Source: Neisseria canis
GTDB taxonomy: Bacteria > Pseudomonadota > Gammaproteobacteria > Burkholderiales > Neisseriaceae
Length of the DNA: 64,000 bases
Direction: 5' to 3'
Assembly: GCF_900636765.1 (NCBI RefSeq)
Contig: NZ_LR134313.1
Span: 2,480,001 to 2,544,000 of the forward strand
Positions 45,326 through 53,568 of the stretch are shown here, piece after piece (position 1 is the first letter of the stretch; each line of letters begins with the position of its first letter). The notes beneath the pieces were generated by a model. That model was not told where the DNA came from. It saw nothing but the letters and a program-made list of their open reading frames with translations, and did no database searches. The position numbers and the translations under genes were made by a program.

Positions 45326-45925
45326 TTAGTTAACGTTATAAACGCCTTCAACATACGATTGCAAGGTTACCGATGTATTAGGGTTTTTACCCCATGCGCG
45401 TGAAGTTACCCGATAAATTACTCTTATCCCTCCATCCGGCTGCTCCGAAGAGCCTGTTGCTTCTATAATGTAACGTGCCGGCTTGTTTGCCGAATCGGCC
45501 GCAACGGAGTATTGCCGCCCCTCTTCCTCCAAAAACAGTTTACCTTTATTGTCTTTACGCTCCCAAGCATTAATATTTGCACATTCTTTTGTACTACATG
45601 CCTCAAGCGTAAGAGTCCCCATTACTGTAGGAATGGTACCTGCTTGTTGTTGGCCTGCTTCGGCACATAAACCATCTTCGCAATTGGCACTAAATTTAGC
45701 ATCGGTAAAATTAGCTATATCCGTTTCACCCTGTCTTAAGGCCGCTTCTGCAATTGAAAATGCAGCTTTCCTGTCTGCATCATTACTACTGATACGCATT
45801 TCGGTATTATAAGATTGGGTTGCAGCAATTACTAAAAAAGCAATTACCAACATCATGATCAAAACAATAAACAGCGAAAAGCCTTCTTGTTTCTGAGGTA
45901 AAGCTGTAATTAACGGTTTGCGCAT
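45326..45925 (-). CDS. pilK: Type IV pilus assembly minor pilin PilK
   Basis: A 199-residue prepilin of the PilX-N (PilK/GspK-like) type. Leader QKQEG precedes FSLFIVLIMMLVIAFLVIAATQSYNTEMRIS; position +5 is Ile in place of the usual Glu, as in many PilX/GspK-type pilins. The following SNDADRKAAFSIAEAALRQGE is the conserved PilX_N segment. Minor pilins PilH-K prime pilus assembly and counteract PilT. The gene overlaps pilJ by 16 bases and is followed by pilX after 5 bases. Confidence 0.88.
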   Translation of the reverse strand: MRKPLITALPQKQEGFSLFIVLIMMLVIAFLVIAATQSYNTEMRISSNDADRKAAFSIAEAALRQGETDIANFTDAKFSANCEDGLCAEAGQQQAGTIPTVMGTLTLEACSTKECANINAWERKDNKGKLFLEEEGRQYSVAADSANKPARYIIEATGSSEQPDGGIRVIYRVTSRAWGKNPNTSVTLQSYVEGVYNVN

Positions 45926-47040
45926 CGGTTCCCCCCTCGGATATTCGCATCAATATTGTGAATATATACATTTCCGGCATTTTCTCGAGAAGCCGCATTT
46001 TGCATTGTTTGACCTTCGGCTACCAAATTATTGCCATTCAATACCAATCTGATACTTGCTAGCGGCCTCACCATATCACTTGTTAATTGCTGTTTAGTAA
46101 AACGGAAAGTTTCCGGTACGCTTGCCGGCTTGGCCTCTGTATCTATATCAGGGTTCACCCCCTGACAGTTTTCAGCGTAACCATATAATATACTCATATC
46201 ATTAATACCGGGAAGCAAGAGCTGCGGCGTTTGCCATTCATTATTTGCACCTAGCTGGATACGATACAAGCCTTGATCTCCGCCATTAGGTCGGCCTACA
46301 ACATACACATTGATTATGTATCGGGTCAACGAAACTTGATGTTTAAATTTCGGATCGGTGATTGAAGAATCAAGCGAACCTTGGGTATTTGTTCTAATAT
46401 TAATTATTTTCGAATTATTATCTGCTCTATCAATCAGATAAAGTCCAAGTGTATCACACGTACTTACCGCTACAGGCGAGTTATTAACCAATGTTGCCGC
46501 GGTCACATCTCCGTTTGGCTCAATTGTTACATGATTACTCGTTACCTCGGTAATAGCAGGACTACCGTCACCGTACTGAAAAACCAGTGCGTCTGATTGC
46601 GCAGTAAATCCCGAAATCTTCATAACAGAAGCAAAGTCAGCTCGAGCAATACTTTTTACCCCCTCTGAAAGCTCTATTGCATCAGCTGAACCCTTAGTTC
46701 CAGCAAACAAAAAATTTTGCAACTTATGAATATCTTTATCATTATATTTTGTCCAATCCGGAGAAATTTTAATGTTTTTATTATCCAAATTACTTAAATT
46801 AAAACAGCCGAAACTTCCGGCCATCCTGGCATCATAAACAATCATATTCGATACATTGCGGATATCCTGTTGAGCATTCAAGCGTGCAATAGCCACATCA
46901 TTTACTTTTCGGGCAGCAAAATAGCCTGAGCCTACTGCAATCATCACAATCATACTCAATAAACTGGCGACCATAAACTCAATTATGGAAAAACCTTTAG
47001 GTTTCGCCGCATATCGACTGGTGTATATCTTTTTTTTCAT
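45910..47040 (-). CDS. pilJ: Type IV pilus assembly minor pilin PilJ (PilW type)
   Basis: A 376-residue prepilin, the largest of the cluster. Leader RYAAKPKG precedes FSIIEFMVASLLSMIVMIAVGSGYF (Glu+5). The next segment, AQQDIRNVSNMIVYDARMAGSFGCFN, is the PilW signature. Cysteines at CFN, CDTLG, CQGVN and RCANR may form disulphides. It probably sits with PilK, PilI and PilH in the priming tip of the pilus. It follows pilI after 9 bases and overlaps pilK. AT-rich. Confidence 0.9.
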   Translation of the reverse strand: MKKKIYTSRYAAKPKGFSIIEFMVASLLSMIVMIAVGSGYFAARKVNDVAIARLNAQQDIRNVSNMIVYDARMAGSFGCFNLSNLDNKNIKISPDWTKYNDKDIHKLQNFLFAGTKGSADAIELSEGVKSIARADFASVMKISGFTAQSDALVFQYGDGSPAITEVTSNHVTIEPNGDVTAATLVNNSPVAVSTCDTLGLYLIDRADNNSKIINIRTNTQGSLDSSITDPKFKHQVSLTRYIINVYVVGRPNGGDQGLYRIQLGANNEWQTPQLLLPGINDMSILYGYAENCQGVNPDIDTEAKPASVPETFRFTKQQLTSDMVRPLASIRLVLNGNNLVAEGQTMQNAASRENAGNVYIHNIDANIRGGNRCANR

Positions 47041-47049
47041 ATTTATTCT

Positions 47050-47739
47050 TTATTCCGTAACGCGTGCCTGATATGTGTAAACAGCTTTACCATCATCAAT
47101 ATTGATACCTCCTGAGACAGCCGCTTTATTTTCGGTATCCATTTGCCATAAAACCTTTACAACGGTATAAGCCCGCCGGTTGGCATTAACTCGGCAATTC
47201 CAATCAACCATCCCTCTAACAACAGTAGGCTCCCTGTCTTCACTATCCAAACAGATATGTCCGCGCAGTAGAGCAACATCTGGCAAATTTTCCCCCAAAG
47301 TCAACCCAAAATCACATACTTGAGACAAAGCCAAATCTTCCTTGCTAATAACGTTTACCGTATCCAATCTATTGCAATTCGCTGCAATACTTTGCAAATT
47401 ACTCATAGCATTAGCATAATGATTGTAACTTTTCCTATGCCATGTAACGCCTTGTATACCATTATCGGCATCCTCATTAATTTGTTCCCTATGCAATTCG
47501 GGATTCATTAACATACCTTCAATCAGATTCTGGGTAGCTTGGGCAACAATAGTTTGATTTTCAGCTTCCCTCACGCCTGAGACCGTTTTAAGCTGTGTAG
47601 CAAGCAGAACCAAAACACCCAAACCAAGCATCAACATAGACACCAACACCTCAATCAATGTTGCACCTTTTTGCTTCTGAGTAAGCATTCTTCCGCCTAT
47701 TTGAATTTCTATAAGTTGGTTTTTTCTCATTATCTTCAT
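47050..47739 (-). CDS. pilI: Type IV pilus assembly minor pilin PilI (PilV type)
   Basis: A 229-residue prepilin. The leader ends KQKG before ATLIEVLVSMLMLGLGVLVLLATQLKTVSGVREAENQ, with Ala+1 and Glu+5; this stretch is characteristic of PilV/PilI pilins. Position +1 Ala instead of Phe is found in this family. The later QATQNLIEGMLMNPELHREQ matches neisserial PilI. A shorter form could start at the ATG ten residues before the cleavage site. Part of the pilH-I-J-K-X operon, 12 bases after pilH. Confidence 0.9.
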   Translation of the reverse strand: MKIMRKNQLIEIQIGGRMLTQKQKGATLIEVLVSMLMLGLGVLVLLATQLKTVSGVREAENQTIVAQATQNLIEGMLMNPELHREQINEDADNGIQGVTWHRKSYNHYANAMSNLQSIAANCNRLDTVNVISKEDLALSQVCDFGLTLGENLPDVALLRGHICLDSEDREPTVVRGMVDWNCRVNANRRAYTVVKVLWQMDTENKAAVSGGINIDDGKAVYTYQARVTE

Positions 47740-47751
47740 TCTAACAACAGA

Positions 47752-48432
47752 TTAAAAAGTACATTTCTTATTATTGACATCCGTGATTTCTGATTTCTTA
47801 CAAGTCTGCAACCTGCCACTTCCATCAAACAAAAGAACTTGTGCTCTGCTTTTTTGTTTATTTTCCGGTTGTTTATCCGTCAAAACAATTTTAATGATAC
47901 TGTTAGCAGGTGAGGGCGTGATAATCCCTTTTTTACCTACCGTATAATTACCCCTGATAAAAGCTCCGTTAGGCATATAACCCGCAGCACGTGCTTGCTC
48001 TGAACCACTATTCACAGGATTATAGTTTGGTGCAGCATTTAAATTATCAAAAGAAAAAAGAGTGGTATTACGGGACTTAGTATTCAAGACAACCGTTCTT
48101 AATGGTATATCACCTTTCTTTTCATCATATTTATGATCTTTGTCTTTATCAGCAAATGCTGCATATCCTTCCGGCTCTGAAGTAGCACAATAATTATTGG
48201 GTTTGCCTGCTTCCGATATATCAACAGGGCAAATATAAACCGGCACACCAATCCTTACGGCTTCTCCTCGCGCAAGTCGGAACAAATTCGCCATTTGTTC
48301 CGCTTTATTCGCGATACGGTGTTCGGCAATCCATTCAGACATATTGGGATAAGCAATCAAAGACATGATGGCCAATATTGAAACCACTACCATCAATTCG
48401 ACTAAGGTAAAACCTTTTTGACTTGAATACAT
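47752..48432 (-). CDS. pilH: Type IV pilus assembly minor pilin PilH (FimT/GspH type)
   Basis: A 226-residue prepilin. MYSSQKG precedes FTLVELMVVVSILAIMSLIAYPNMSEW (Phe+1, Glu+5), and the segment ANLFRLARGEAVRIGVPVYICP is the GspH/FimT signature. The ATG at 48432 was preferred over a GTG at 48441 because AGG lies 8 bases upstream and the short leader matches other PilH. First gene of the cluster, 155 bases after dnaB on the same strand, the arrangement found in pathogenic Neisseria. Confidence 0.9.
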   Translation of the reverse strand: MYSSQKGFTLVELMVVVSILAIMSLIAYPNMSEWIAEHRIANKAEQMANLFRLARGEAVRIGVPVYICPVDISEAGKPNNYCATSEPEGYAAFADKDKDHKYDEKKGDIPLRTVVLNTKSRNTTLFSFDNLNAAPNYNPVNSGSEQARAAGYMPNGAFIRGNYTVGKKGIITPSPANSIIKIVLTDKQPENKQKSRAQVLLFDGSGRLQTCKKSEITDVNNKKCTF

Positions 48433-48587
48433 GAGTAACACCTGATTATTTATTTTCCGGTAATGTGCGTAATCTTATTAAAATTTAGCTGCTATTTTAA
48501 ACGATACGTCATCTACTTACCTAATTATTTGCACCGAAATACCGCTTTTTTCTTTATTTCGCCAAAATTTGCAACAAGTGCTGCAGA

Positions 48588-49997
48588 CTAGTCTTCCATC
48601 ATCGCCATATCCGGCACGAATGCTGCGTTGTCGAATTTGGTAAACTGACCGGTCCATGTAAGCACCACTTTGCCTACAGGGCCGTTACGGTTTTTACCGA
48701 TAATACATTCCGCCAACCCCTTAAACTGGGATTCGGGATTGTAATATTCATCCCGATACATAAACATAATCAAATCCGCATCCTGCTCGATCGCACCCGA
48801 TTCGCGCAGGTCGGACATCATGGGGCGTTTATCGGTACGCTGCTCCACCGTACGGCTCAGTTGCGACAAGGCAATCACAGGAACATGCAATTCTTTTGCC
48901 AATGATTTCAACGAACGTGAAATTTCCCCCAACTCGGAAGCACGGTTATCGTTGCGACCCGAGCCGGACATCAATTGCAGGTAATCAATCACAATCAAAC
49001 CCAATTTGCCGCCGAACTGCCTTGCCAAGCGCCGCGCGCGCGCGCGCAATTCCAGCGCGGTAAGCCCTGGCGTTTCATCGATAAACATCGGAGCATCGGA
49101 AAGCTTCACAACTGCATCGTTCAAACGCCCCCAATGCTCGTCTTTCAAAGCACCTGTTTTTAAAACGCTTTGATCTAGCCTGCCAATGGATCCGAGCATA
49201 CGCATCACCAATTGTGCGCCCCCCATTTCCATAGAGAACACAGCAACCGGAAGCTTGCTTTCTACGGCCACATATTCCGCAATGTTAATTGAGAAGGCGG
49301 TTTTACCCATAGACGGTCGCCCTGCTACGATAATTAAATCGCCTCCTTGCAAACCCGAAGTTTTTTTGTCCAAATCTATAAAACCCGTTGCTACGCCGGT
49401 TACTTCATCCGGGTTGTCGCGCGAGTAAAGCAGGTCGATTCTCTCGACCACCTCTTTGAGCAAATCCGGCATATTCAAAAAACCTTGTTTCGACTTGGCA
49501 GTACTTTCGGCAATTTGGAACACTTTATTTTCGGCCTCATCCAGCAGCTGGCCTGCATCGCGGCCTTGCGGATTGTAGGCGCTGCGTGCAATTTCCGTGC
49601 CTACTTCGGCAAGCTGGCGCATTACCGAGCGTTCGCGCACAATTTCCGCATATCGACGGATATTCGCAGCGGAAGGCGTGTTTTGCGCCAAAGTAACCAA
49701 ATAGTTGAACCCGCCTGCGTTCTCCAGCTCATCGTTCCGCTCCAATGCTTCCTGAACGGTAATCACATCAGCCGGTCTGCTTTCATTTACCAAGCCGGCA
49801 ATTGCACGGAAAATCAAGCGGTGTTCGTGGCGGTAAAAGTCTTCGCCAGTTACAACATCGGCAACCCTATCCCAAGCCGCATTTTCCAACATCAATCCGC
49901 CAAGCACCGACTGCTCCGCTTCAACCGAGTGTGGTGGCAGCGATAATGCAGTTACTTCATCATCATGCGAATCAACAGCATAGCCCGGATTGTTCAT
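48588..49997 (-). CDS. dnaB: Replicative DNA helicase
   Basis: Hexameric helicase that unwinds DNA at the replication fork and recruits primase. The 469-residue protein has the N-terminal helical domain (about 20-120), a linker, and the RecA-like C-terminal domain with Walker A AGRPSMGKT (225-233), Walker B LGLIVIDYLQLM and the arginine-finger region SQLSRTVEQR. Length matches E. coli DnaB (471). No intein. It stands upstream of pilH as in other Neisseria. A CG-alternating stretch (CGCGCGCGCG near 49036) lies within. Confidence 0.97.
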   Translation of the reverse strand: MNNPGYAVDSHDDEVTALSLPPHSVEAEQSVLGGLMLENAAWDRVADVVTGEDFYRHEHRLIFRAIAGLVNESRPADVITVQEALERNDELENAGGFNYLVTLAQNTPSAANIRRYAEIVRERSVMRQLAEVGTEIARSAYNPQGRDAGQLLDEAENKVFQIAESTAKSKQGFLNMPDLLKEVVERIDLLYSRDNPDEVTGVATGFIDLDKKTSGLQGGDLIIVAGRPSMGKTAFSINIAEYVAVESKLPVAVFSMEMGGAQLVMRMLGSIGRLDQSVLKTGALKDEHWGRLNDAVVKLSDAPMFIDETPGLTALELRARARRLARQFGGKLGLIVIDYLQLMSGSGRNDNRASELGEISRSLKSLAKELHVPVIALSQLSRTVEQRTDKRPMMSDLRESGAIEQDADLIMFMYRDEYYNPESQFKGLAECIIGKNRNGPVGKVVLTWTGQFTKFDNAAFVPDMAMMED

Positions 49998-50105
49998 TAA
50001 AATCTTCCTTAATTGAAAGCTGGAAACGGAAAGTTTTCATTATATCGCAAATCGCTTATTACCTGATTGGTTGTTTTAAAGCAGTATTAAAGTAGACCTC
50101 AAAGT

Positions 50106-50135
50106 TTTTCAGACAGGCATATGCCTGTCTGAAAA
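50106..50135. repeat. Perfect 30-bp tail-to-tail DUS palindrome
   Basis: TTTTCAGACAGGCAT is joined directly to ATGCCTGTCTGAAAA with no spacer, giving an uninterrupted palindrome just after pgeF. It provides a DUS on each strand. Confidence 0.9.
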
Positions 50136-50139
50136 CGAG

Positions 50140-50922
50140 TTAATGATCTTGTTCCAGCCAAATAATGCTGGCCATTCTGCCCGTTTGCCCATCTCTGCGG
50201 TAAGAAAAAAAGTTTTCGCGCTCCAACACCGTGCAATGTGAACCGCCGTAAATTTGGGTTACACCTTCTCTTTGTAAAATCAGGCGTGCCAAATGGTAAA
50301 TATCGGCCAAATATTTTTCTCCGCCTATGCTCTCAAAGGCATCTTCAGCCTCCGATATCTGACTGCAAAATGCGTCCTTCACTTCACTGCCCACTTCAAA
50401 TGCATCAGGGCCGATGGCCGGGCCGAAATATGCCATAATTTCCATCGGATCAACCCGCATAGCGGCAACCGTGTTCTGCAACACACCGCCGGCCAAACTG
50501 CGCCAACCTGCATGCGCGGCGGCAACGACTGCTCCTGCACGGTCGCACAGCAATACAGGCAAACAATCCGCCGTCATCACAACACACGCCGCACGGCCCG
50601 TATCATCTACACAAGCGTCCGCATCCATCATCTTTTGTGCCGCATCGACGGCTCGCACCACATCGGCACCATGAACCTGATTTAAAAATACCAACGGTGC
50701 TCCTACATGCTCTTGCACATAAGAACGGTTTTGAGCAACCGCTTCGGGGTTATCCCCCACATGTCCGCCTACGTTCAAGCTGCTAAAACAACCGTTGCTT
50801 TTACCTCCCTTTCGTGTCGTTATTAAAACCTTTACATTGTCGGGAGCAGGCCAGTCTGCATAAAGAAAATCACCGGAGATGATTTTTTCATCAAAAACCT
50901 GTTTTAAATTTATATTTTTCAT
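50140..50922 (-). CDS. pgeF: Peptidoglycan editing factor PgeF (YfiH family, laccase-like domain)
   Basis: A 260-residue protein of the multicopper-polyphenol-oxidase-like YfiH family. In E. coli, YfiH cleaves wrongly inserted L-Ser from the UDP-MurNAc peptide during cell-wall synthesis. Zinc/copper ligands appear in NQVHGADVV, in VVMTADCLPVLLCD and in AAHAGWRSLAGGV, the three hallmark segments. Older annotations call it polyphenol oxidase or laccase. Length is typical. It often follows rluD in proteobacteria; here rluD lies on the same strand 650 bases upstream, with an acyltransferase gene between on the other strand. Confidence 0.92.
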   Translation of the reverse strand: MKNINLKQVFDEKIISGDFLYADWPAPDNVKVLITTRKGGKSNGCFSSLNVGGHVGDNPEAVAQNRSYVQEHVGAPLVFLNQVHGADVVRAVDAAQKMMDADACVDDTGRAACVVMTADCLPVLLCDRAGAVVAAAHAGWRSLAGGVLQNTVAAMRVDPMEIMAYFGPAIGPDAFEVGSEVKDAFCSQISEAEDAFESIGGEKYLADIYHLARLILQREGVTQIYGGSHCTVLERENFFSYRRDGQTGRMASIIWLEQDH

Positions 50923-51044
50923 ATTGAACTATCTAAATGAAGGTTTGTCTGGTTTACAAAACCGTAAATCTCGGAAATACAAAACACAACGTAATTCGAA
51001 TTTACAAGATTTCTAAACACTATTATTTGTGAGAGAAACTTCTT

Positions 51045-51515
51045 ATGAAAAGTTTACTTTTACCGTCTACACACTTGATGTTTGTGTACCGTATTTCAAA
51101 TGCGCTTTACCGCAGCAAATTAACGCGACCTTTAAGCTATTTTATCTATTTGATTGGACGCATGGTTTTTTCCAGCGACATCCATCCCGGAGCTAAAATC
51201 GGAAAAGGTTGCAAGTTTGCACACCATTATAATATTACTATCGGCGCCGGCGCAGAAGTGGGCAGCAATTGTAAAATTTTCAACGGTGTATCGATTGCCA
51301 ACGACGGCACTCAGGCCAAAGCCAATGTTTATCCGAAAGTAGGCGATAATGTTATGCTGGGAACAGGTGTCAAACTGATCGGCGGAATAACGATAGGCTC
51401 GGATTCAGTAGTCGGTGCCAACGCCGTGGTAGTAAAAGATCTCCCTCCCTGTTCTTTGGCAGCAGGCGTTCCGGCAAAAGTATTGCGCACGATAGACCGA
51501 AGCGAGTTTTACTAA
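51045..51515 (+). CDS. Hexapeptide-repeat acyltransferase (serine acetyltransferase-like)
   Basis: A 156-residue left-handed beta-helix protein. The N-terminal third (MKSLLLPSTHLMFVYRISNALYR...IYLIGRMVF) is partly hydrophobic, followed by hexapeptide repeats (IHPGAKIGKGCKFAHHYNITIGAGAEVGSNCKIF) and NVMLGTGVKLIGGITIGSDSVVGANAVVVKDLP. This is the fold of CysE C-terminal and sugar/LPS acetyltransferases; it lacks the CysE N-terminal helical domain, so a serine substrate is doubtful. The conserved histidine pair (AHHYN) could serve catalysis. GAGAGAAACTT is the ribosome-binding site. Function not assigned. Confidence 0.82.
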   Translation: MKSLLLPSTHLMFVYRISNALYRSKLTRPLSYFIYLIGRMVFSSDIHPGAKIGKGCKFAHHYNITIGAGAEVGSNCKIFNGVSIANDGTQAKANVYPKVGDNVMLGTGVKLIGGITIGSDSVVGANAVVVKDLPPCSLAAGVPAKVLRTIDRSEFY

Positions 51516-51527
51516 AAAAGCAAAAAT

Positions 51528-51556
51528 AAAAAGCAGTGTTTACGCACTGCTTTTTA
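51528..51556. terminator. Bidirectional rho-independent terminator
   Basis: AAAAAGCAGTG and CACTGCTTTTT pair across a TTTACG loop, with A-tract and T-tract on the two sides. It serves the acyltransferase gene and the convergent rluD. Confidence 0.88.
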
Positions 51557-51573
51557 TTTTTCCGCGACTCATT

Positions 51574-52695
51574 TCATTCCTTTACATAAACCACTTCAAC
51601 ATCATAATCATCTTCATTCCAATCATCATCGTCCTGCTCACCCACTTTTTCCAGCCATTCCTCTTCACTGCTCAAAGAAGAATCCAAGCCGCTTTCCAAG
51701 CGCAATACCGACAACAAATGATACATATCCTGAGGCAACGGCGCTTTAAACGACACGGTTTCACCAGTTTTCGGATGTTTAAAGCTCAAACTATGGGCAT
51801 GCAAAGCCTGCCGGTTCAAATCTTTTACCGCCTCCTTTACCGCAGCCGAGCATTGGTGGCGCGGATTGCCGTACACCGGATCACCTGCCAGCGGATGGTT
51901 GGCCTCACGCATATGGACACGGATCTGGTGGGTACGCCCCGTTTCCAATGCACATTCTATATAACTGTGCGCGCCATACCGCTCCAATACTTTCACATGA
52001 GTTACCGCTTCTTTCCCGCCAAACTTCACCGCTGCCATTTTTAAGCGGTTATGCGGATCACGACCGATCAGGGTTTCGATTTTACCGTCAAAAGGCACGA
52101 TGCCGTTAGCCACGGCACGGTAAATCCGTTTCACACTGCGCTCTTGAAGCTGCTTTACCAAATCGTTTTGCGCCGGTAAAGTTTTCGCCACCACCATCAA
52201 ACCGCTGGTATCTTTGTCCAACCTGTGCACAATCCCCGCACGCGGCACCTGCGTCAAGTCAGGACAATGCGCCAAAAGCCCGTTAAGCAGCGTGCCCGAC
52301 CAATTTCCTGCCGCCGGATGCACCACCAAACCGGCAGGCTTATTCAACACAATGACCGTATCGTCCTCATAAACAATGTCCAAATCCATCGGTTCCGGCA
52401 TAAAGACGGCATTCTCATCGCTTTGCTGAATTTCCACCACCAGCTCTTCGCCACCGATTAATTTATCTTTCGGCTGCGTCGCTTTGCCGTTCACAGAAAC
52501 TGCGCCTTCTTTGATCCAGCTGCTCAGGCGGCTGCGGGAATAATCGGGTAACAGTTTCGCCAAAGCAGCATCAAGCCGCATGCCCGCCAAATCGACCGGT
52601 ATCACTAAATTTATGAAACTTTCTGCATTAGGGGCTGCCGAAAACTCCAAATCATCGCTATAATCGGCTTCGTTATCCAAGGAAATATTTTGCAT
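51574..52695 (-). CDS. rluD: 23S rRNA pseudouridine(1911/1915/1917) synthase
   Basis: Makes pseudouridines in helix 69 of 23S rRNA. The 373-residue protein has an N-terminal S4 RNA-binding domain (about 38-90) and the RluA-family catalytic core with HRLDKDTSGLMVV (Asp160 nucleophile). The C-terminus ends in an acidic tail (EEEWLEKVGEQDDDDWNEDD) longer than in E. coli RluD. The ATG at 52695 was chosen over an upstream one (52800), because MQNISLDNEAD starts the conserved acidic N-terminus. Its start codon overlaps that of bamD on the other strand by two bases. Confidence 0.94.
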   Translation of the reverse strand: MQNISLDNEADYSDDLEFSAAPNAESFINLVIPVDLAGMRLDAALAKLLPDYSRSRLSSWIKEGAVSVNGKATQPKDKLIGGEELVVEIQQSDENAVFMPEPMDLDIVYEDDTVIVLNKPAGLVVHPAAGNWSGTLLNGLLAHCPDLTQVPRAGIVHRLDKDTSGLMVVAKTLPAQNDLVKQLQERSVKRIYRAVANGIVPFDGKIETLIGRDPHNRLKMAAVKFGGKEAVTHVKVLERYGAHSYIECALETGRTHQIRVHMREANHPLAGDPVYGNPRHQCSAAVKEAVKDLNRQALHAHSLSFKHPKTGETVSFKAPLPQDMYHLLSVLRLESGLDSSLSSEEEWLEKVGEQDDDDWNEDDYDVEVVYVKE

Positions 52696-53497
52696 GAAAA
52701 AAATTCTTTTAATTGTTTCTTTAGGCTTGGCGTTATCAGGCTGCGCAACAAAAGGTGCAGCAGATAAAGATGCCCAGATTACCCAAGATTGGACTGTCAA
52801 CCAGCTCTACACCGAAGCGCAAGATGAGCTGAACAGCAATAATTATACGCGAGCCATCAAATTATATGAACTGCTGCAATCGCGATTTCCTAACGGTGTA
52901 TATGCCCAGCAAGCCTTGCTGGATACGGCTTATGCGTATTATAAAGACGACGAGCGCGAGCGCGCGCTTTCCACCATCCAGCGCTTCCAGCACCTTTATC
53001 CCAACCATCCGCGCATGGATTATGTTCTCTATCTGAAAGGCTTGGTGCTGTTTAACGAAGACCAGTCTTTCTTCAACAAATTGGCCTCCCAAGACTGGTC
53101 AGACCGGGATCCGAAAGCCAACCGTGAAGCCTATTATGCTTTCGAAGAGCTTACCAAGCGCTTTCCCGAAAGCGAATATGTAGCGGATGCCACCGAGCGC
53201 ATGGCTAAACTGGTTGATGCTCTGGCCGGCAACGAAATGGCTATCGCCCGCTACTACATTAACCGGGGCGCCTACCTTGCCGCCATCAACCGTTCGCAAA
53301 AGATCATCGCGCAATACCAAAACACCCGCTTTGTGGAAGAAGCTTTGGCGATTATGATCACTTCTTACAAGAAGCTGAACAAACCCGAATTGGCTGAAGA
53401 CACGGCCCGCGTGCTGCAAACCAACTTCCCGCAAAGTCCATATCTAACGAAAGACTGGAAGCCCGACAGTATGCCCTGGTGGCGCTATTGGAAATAA
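52694..53497 (+). CDS. bamD: Outer-membrane assembly lipoprotein BamD (ComL)
   Basis: Essential member of the BAM complex that inserts outer-membrane proteins; in Neisseria also called ComL because of an effect on transformation. The 267-residue protein has a lipoprotein signal MKKILLIVSLGLALSGC (lipidated Cys17) and five TPR-like units (about 35-245, e.g. LYTEAQDELNSNNYTRAIKLYE and FPNGVYAQQALLDTAYAYY). AAGGAAATATTTTGC is the ribosome-binding site. The start overlaps that of rluD, which places its promoter inside rluD. Closed by a DUS pair. Confidence 0.96.
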   Translation: MKKILLIVSLGLALSGCATKGAADKDAQITQDWTVNQLYTEAQDELNSNNYTRAIKLYELLQSRFPNGVYAQQALLDTAYAYYKDDERERALSTIQRFQHLYPNHPRMDYVLYLKGLVLFNEDQSFFNKLASQDWSDRDPKANREAYYAFEELTKRFPESEYVADATERMAKLVDALAGNEMAIARYYINRGAYLAAINRSQKIIAQYQNTRFVEEALAIMITSYKKLNKPELAEDTARVLQTNFPQSPYLTKDWKPDSMPWWRYWK

Positions 53498-53512
53498 GGT
53501 TCCAAAACAAAT

Positions 53513-53545
53513 ATGCCTGTCTGAAAACCTGTTTCAGACAGGCAT
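53513..53545. terminator. Head-to-head DUS pair after bamD
   Basis: DUS arms with a short CTG-like loop; convergent bamD and ubiB both end at it. Confidence 0.78.
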
Positions 53546-53568
53546 TGCTTTAATCTGCCGCACCCCAA

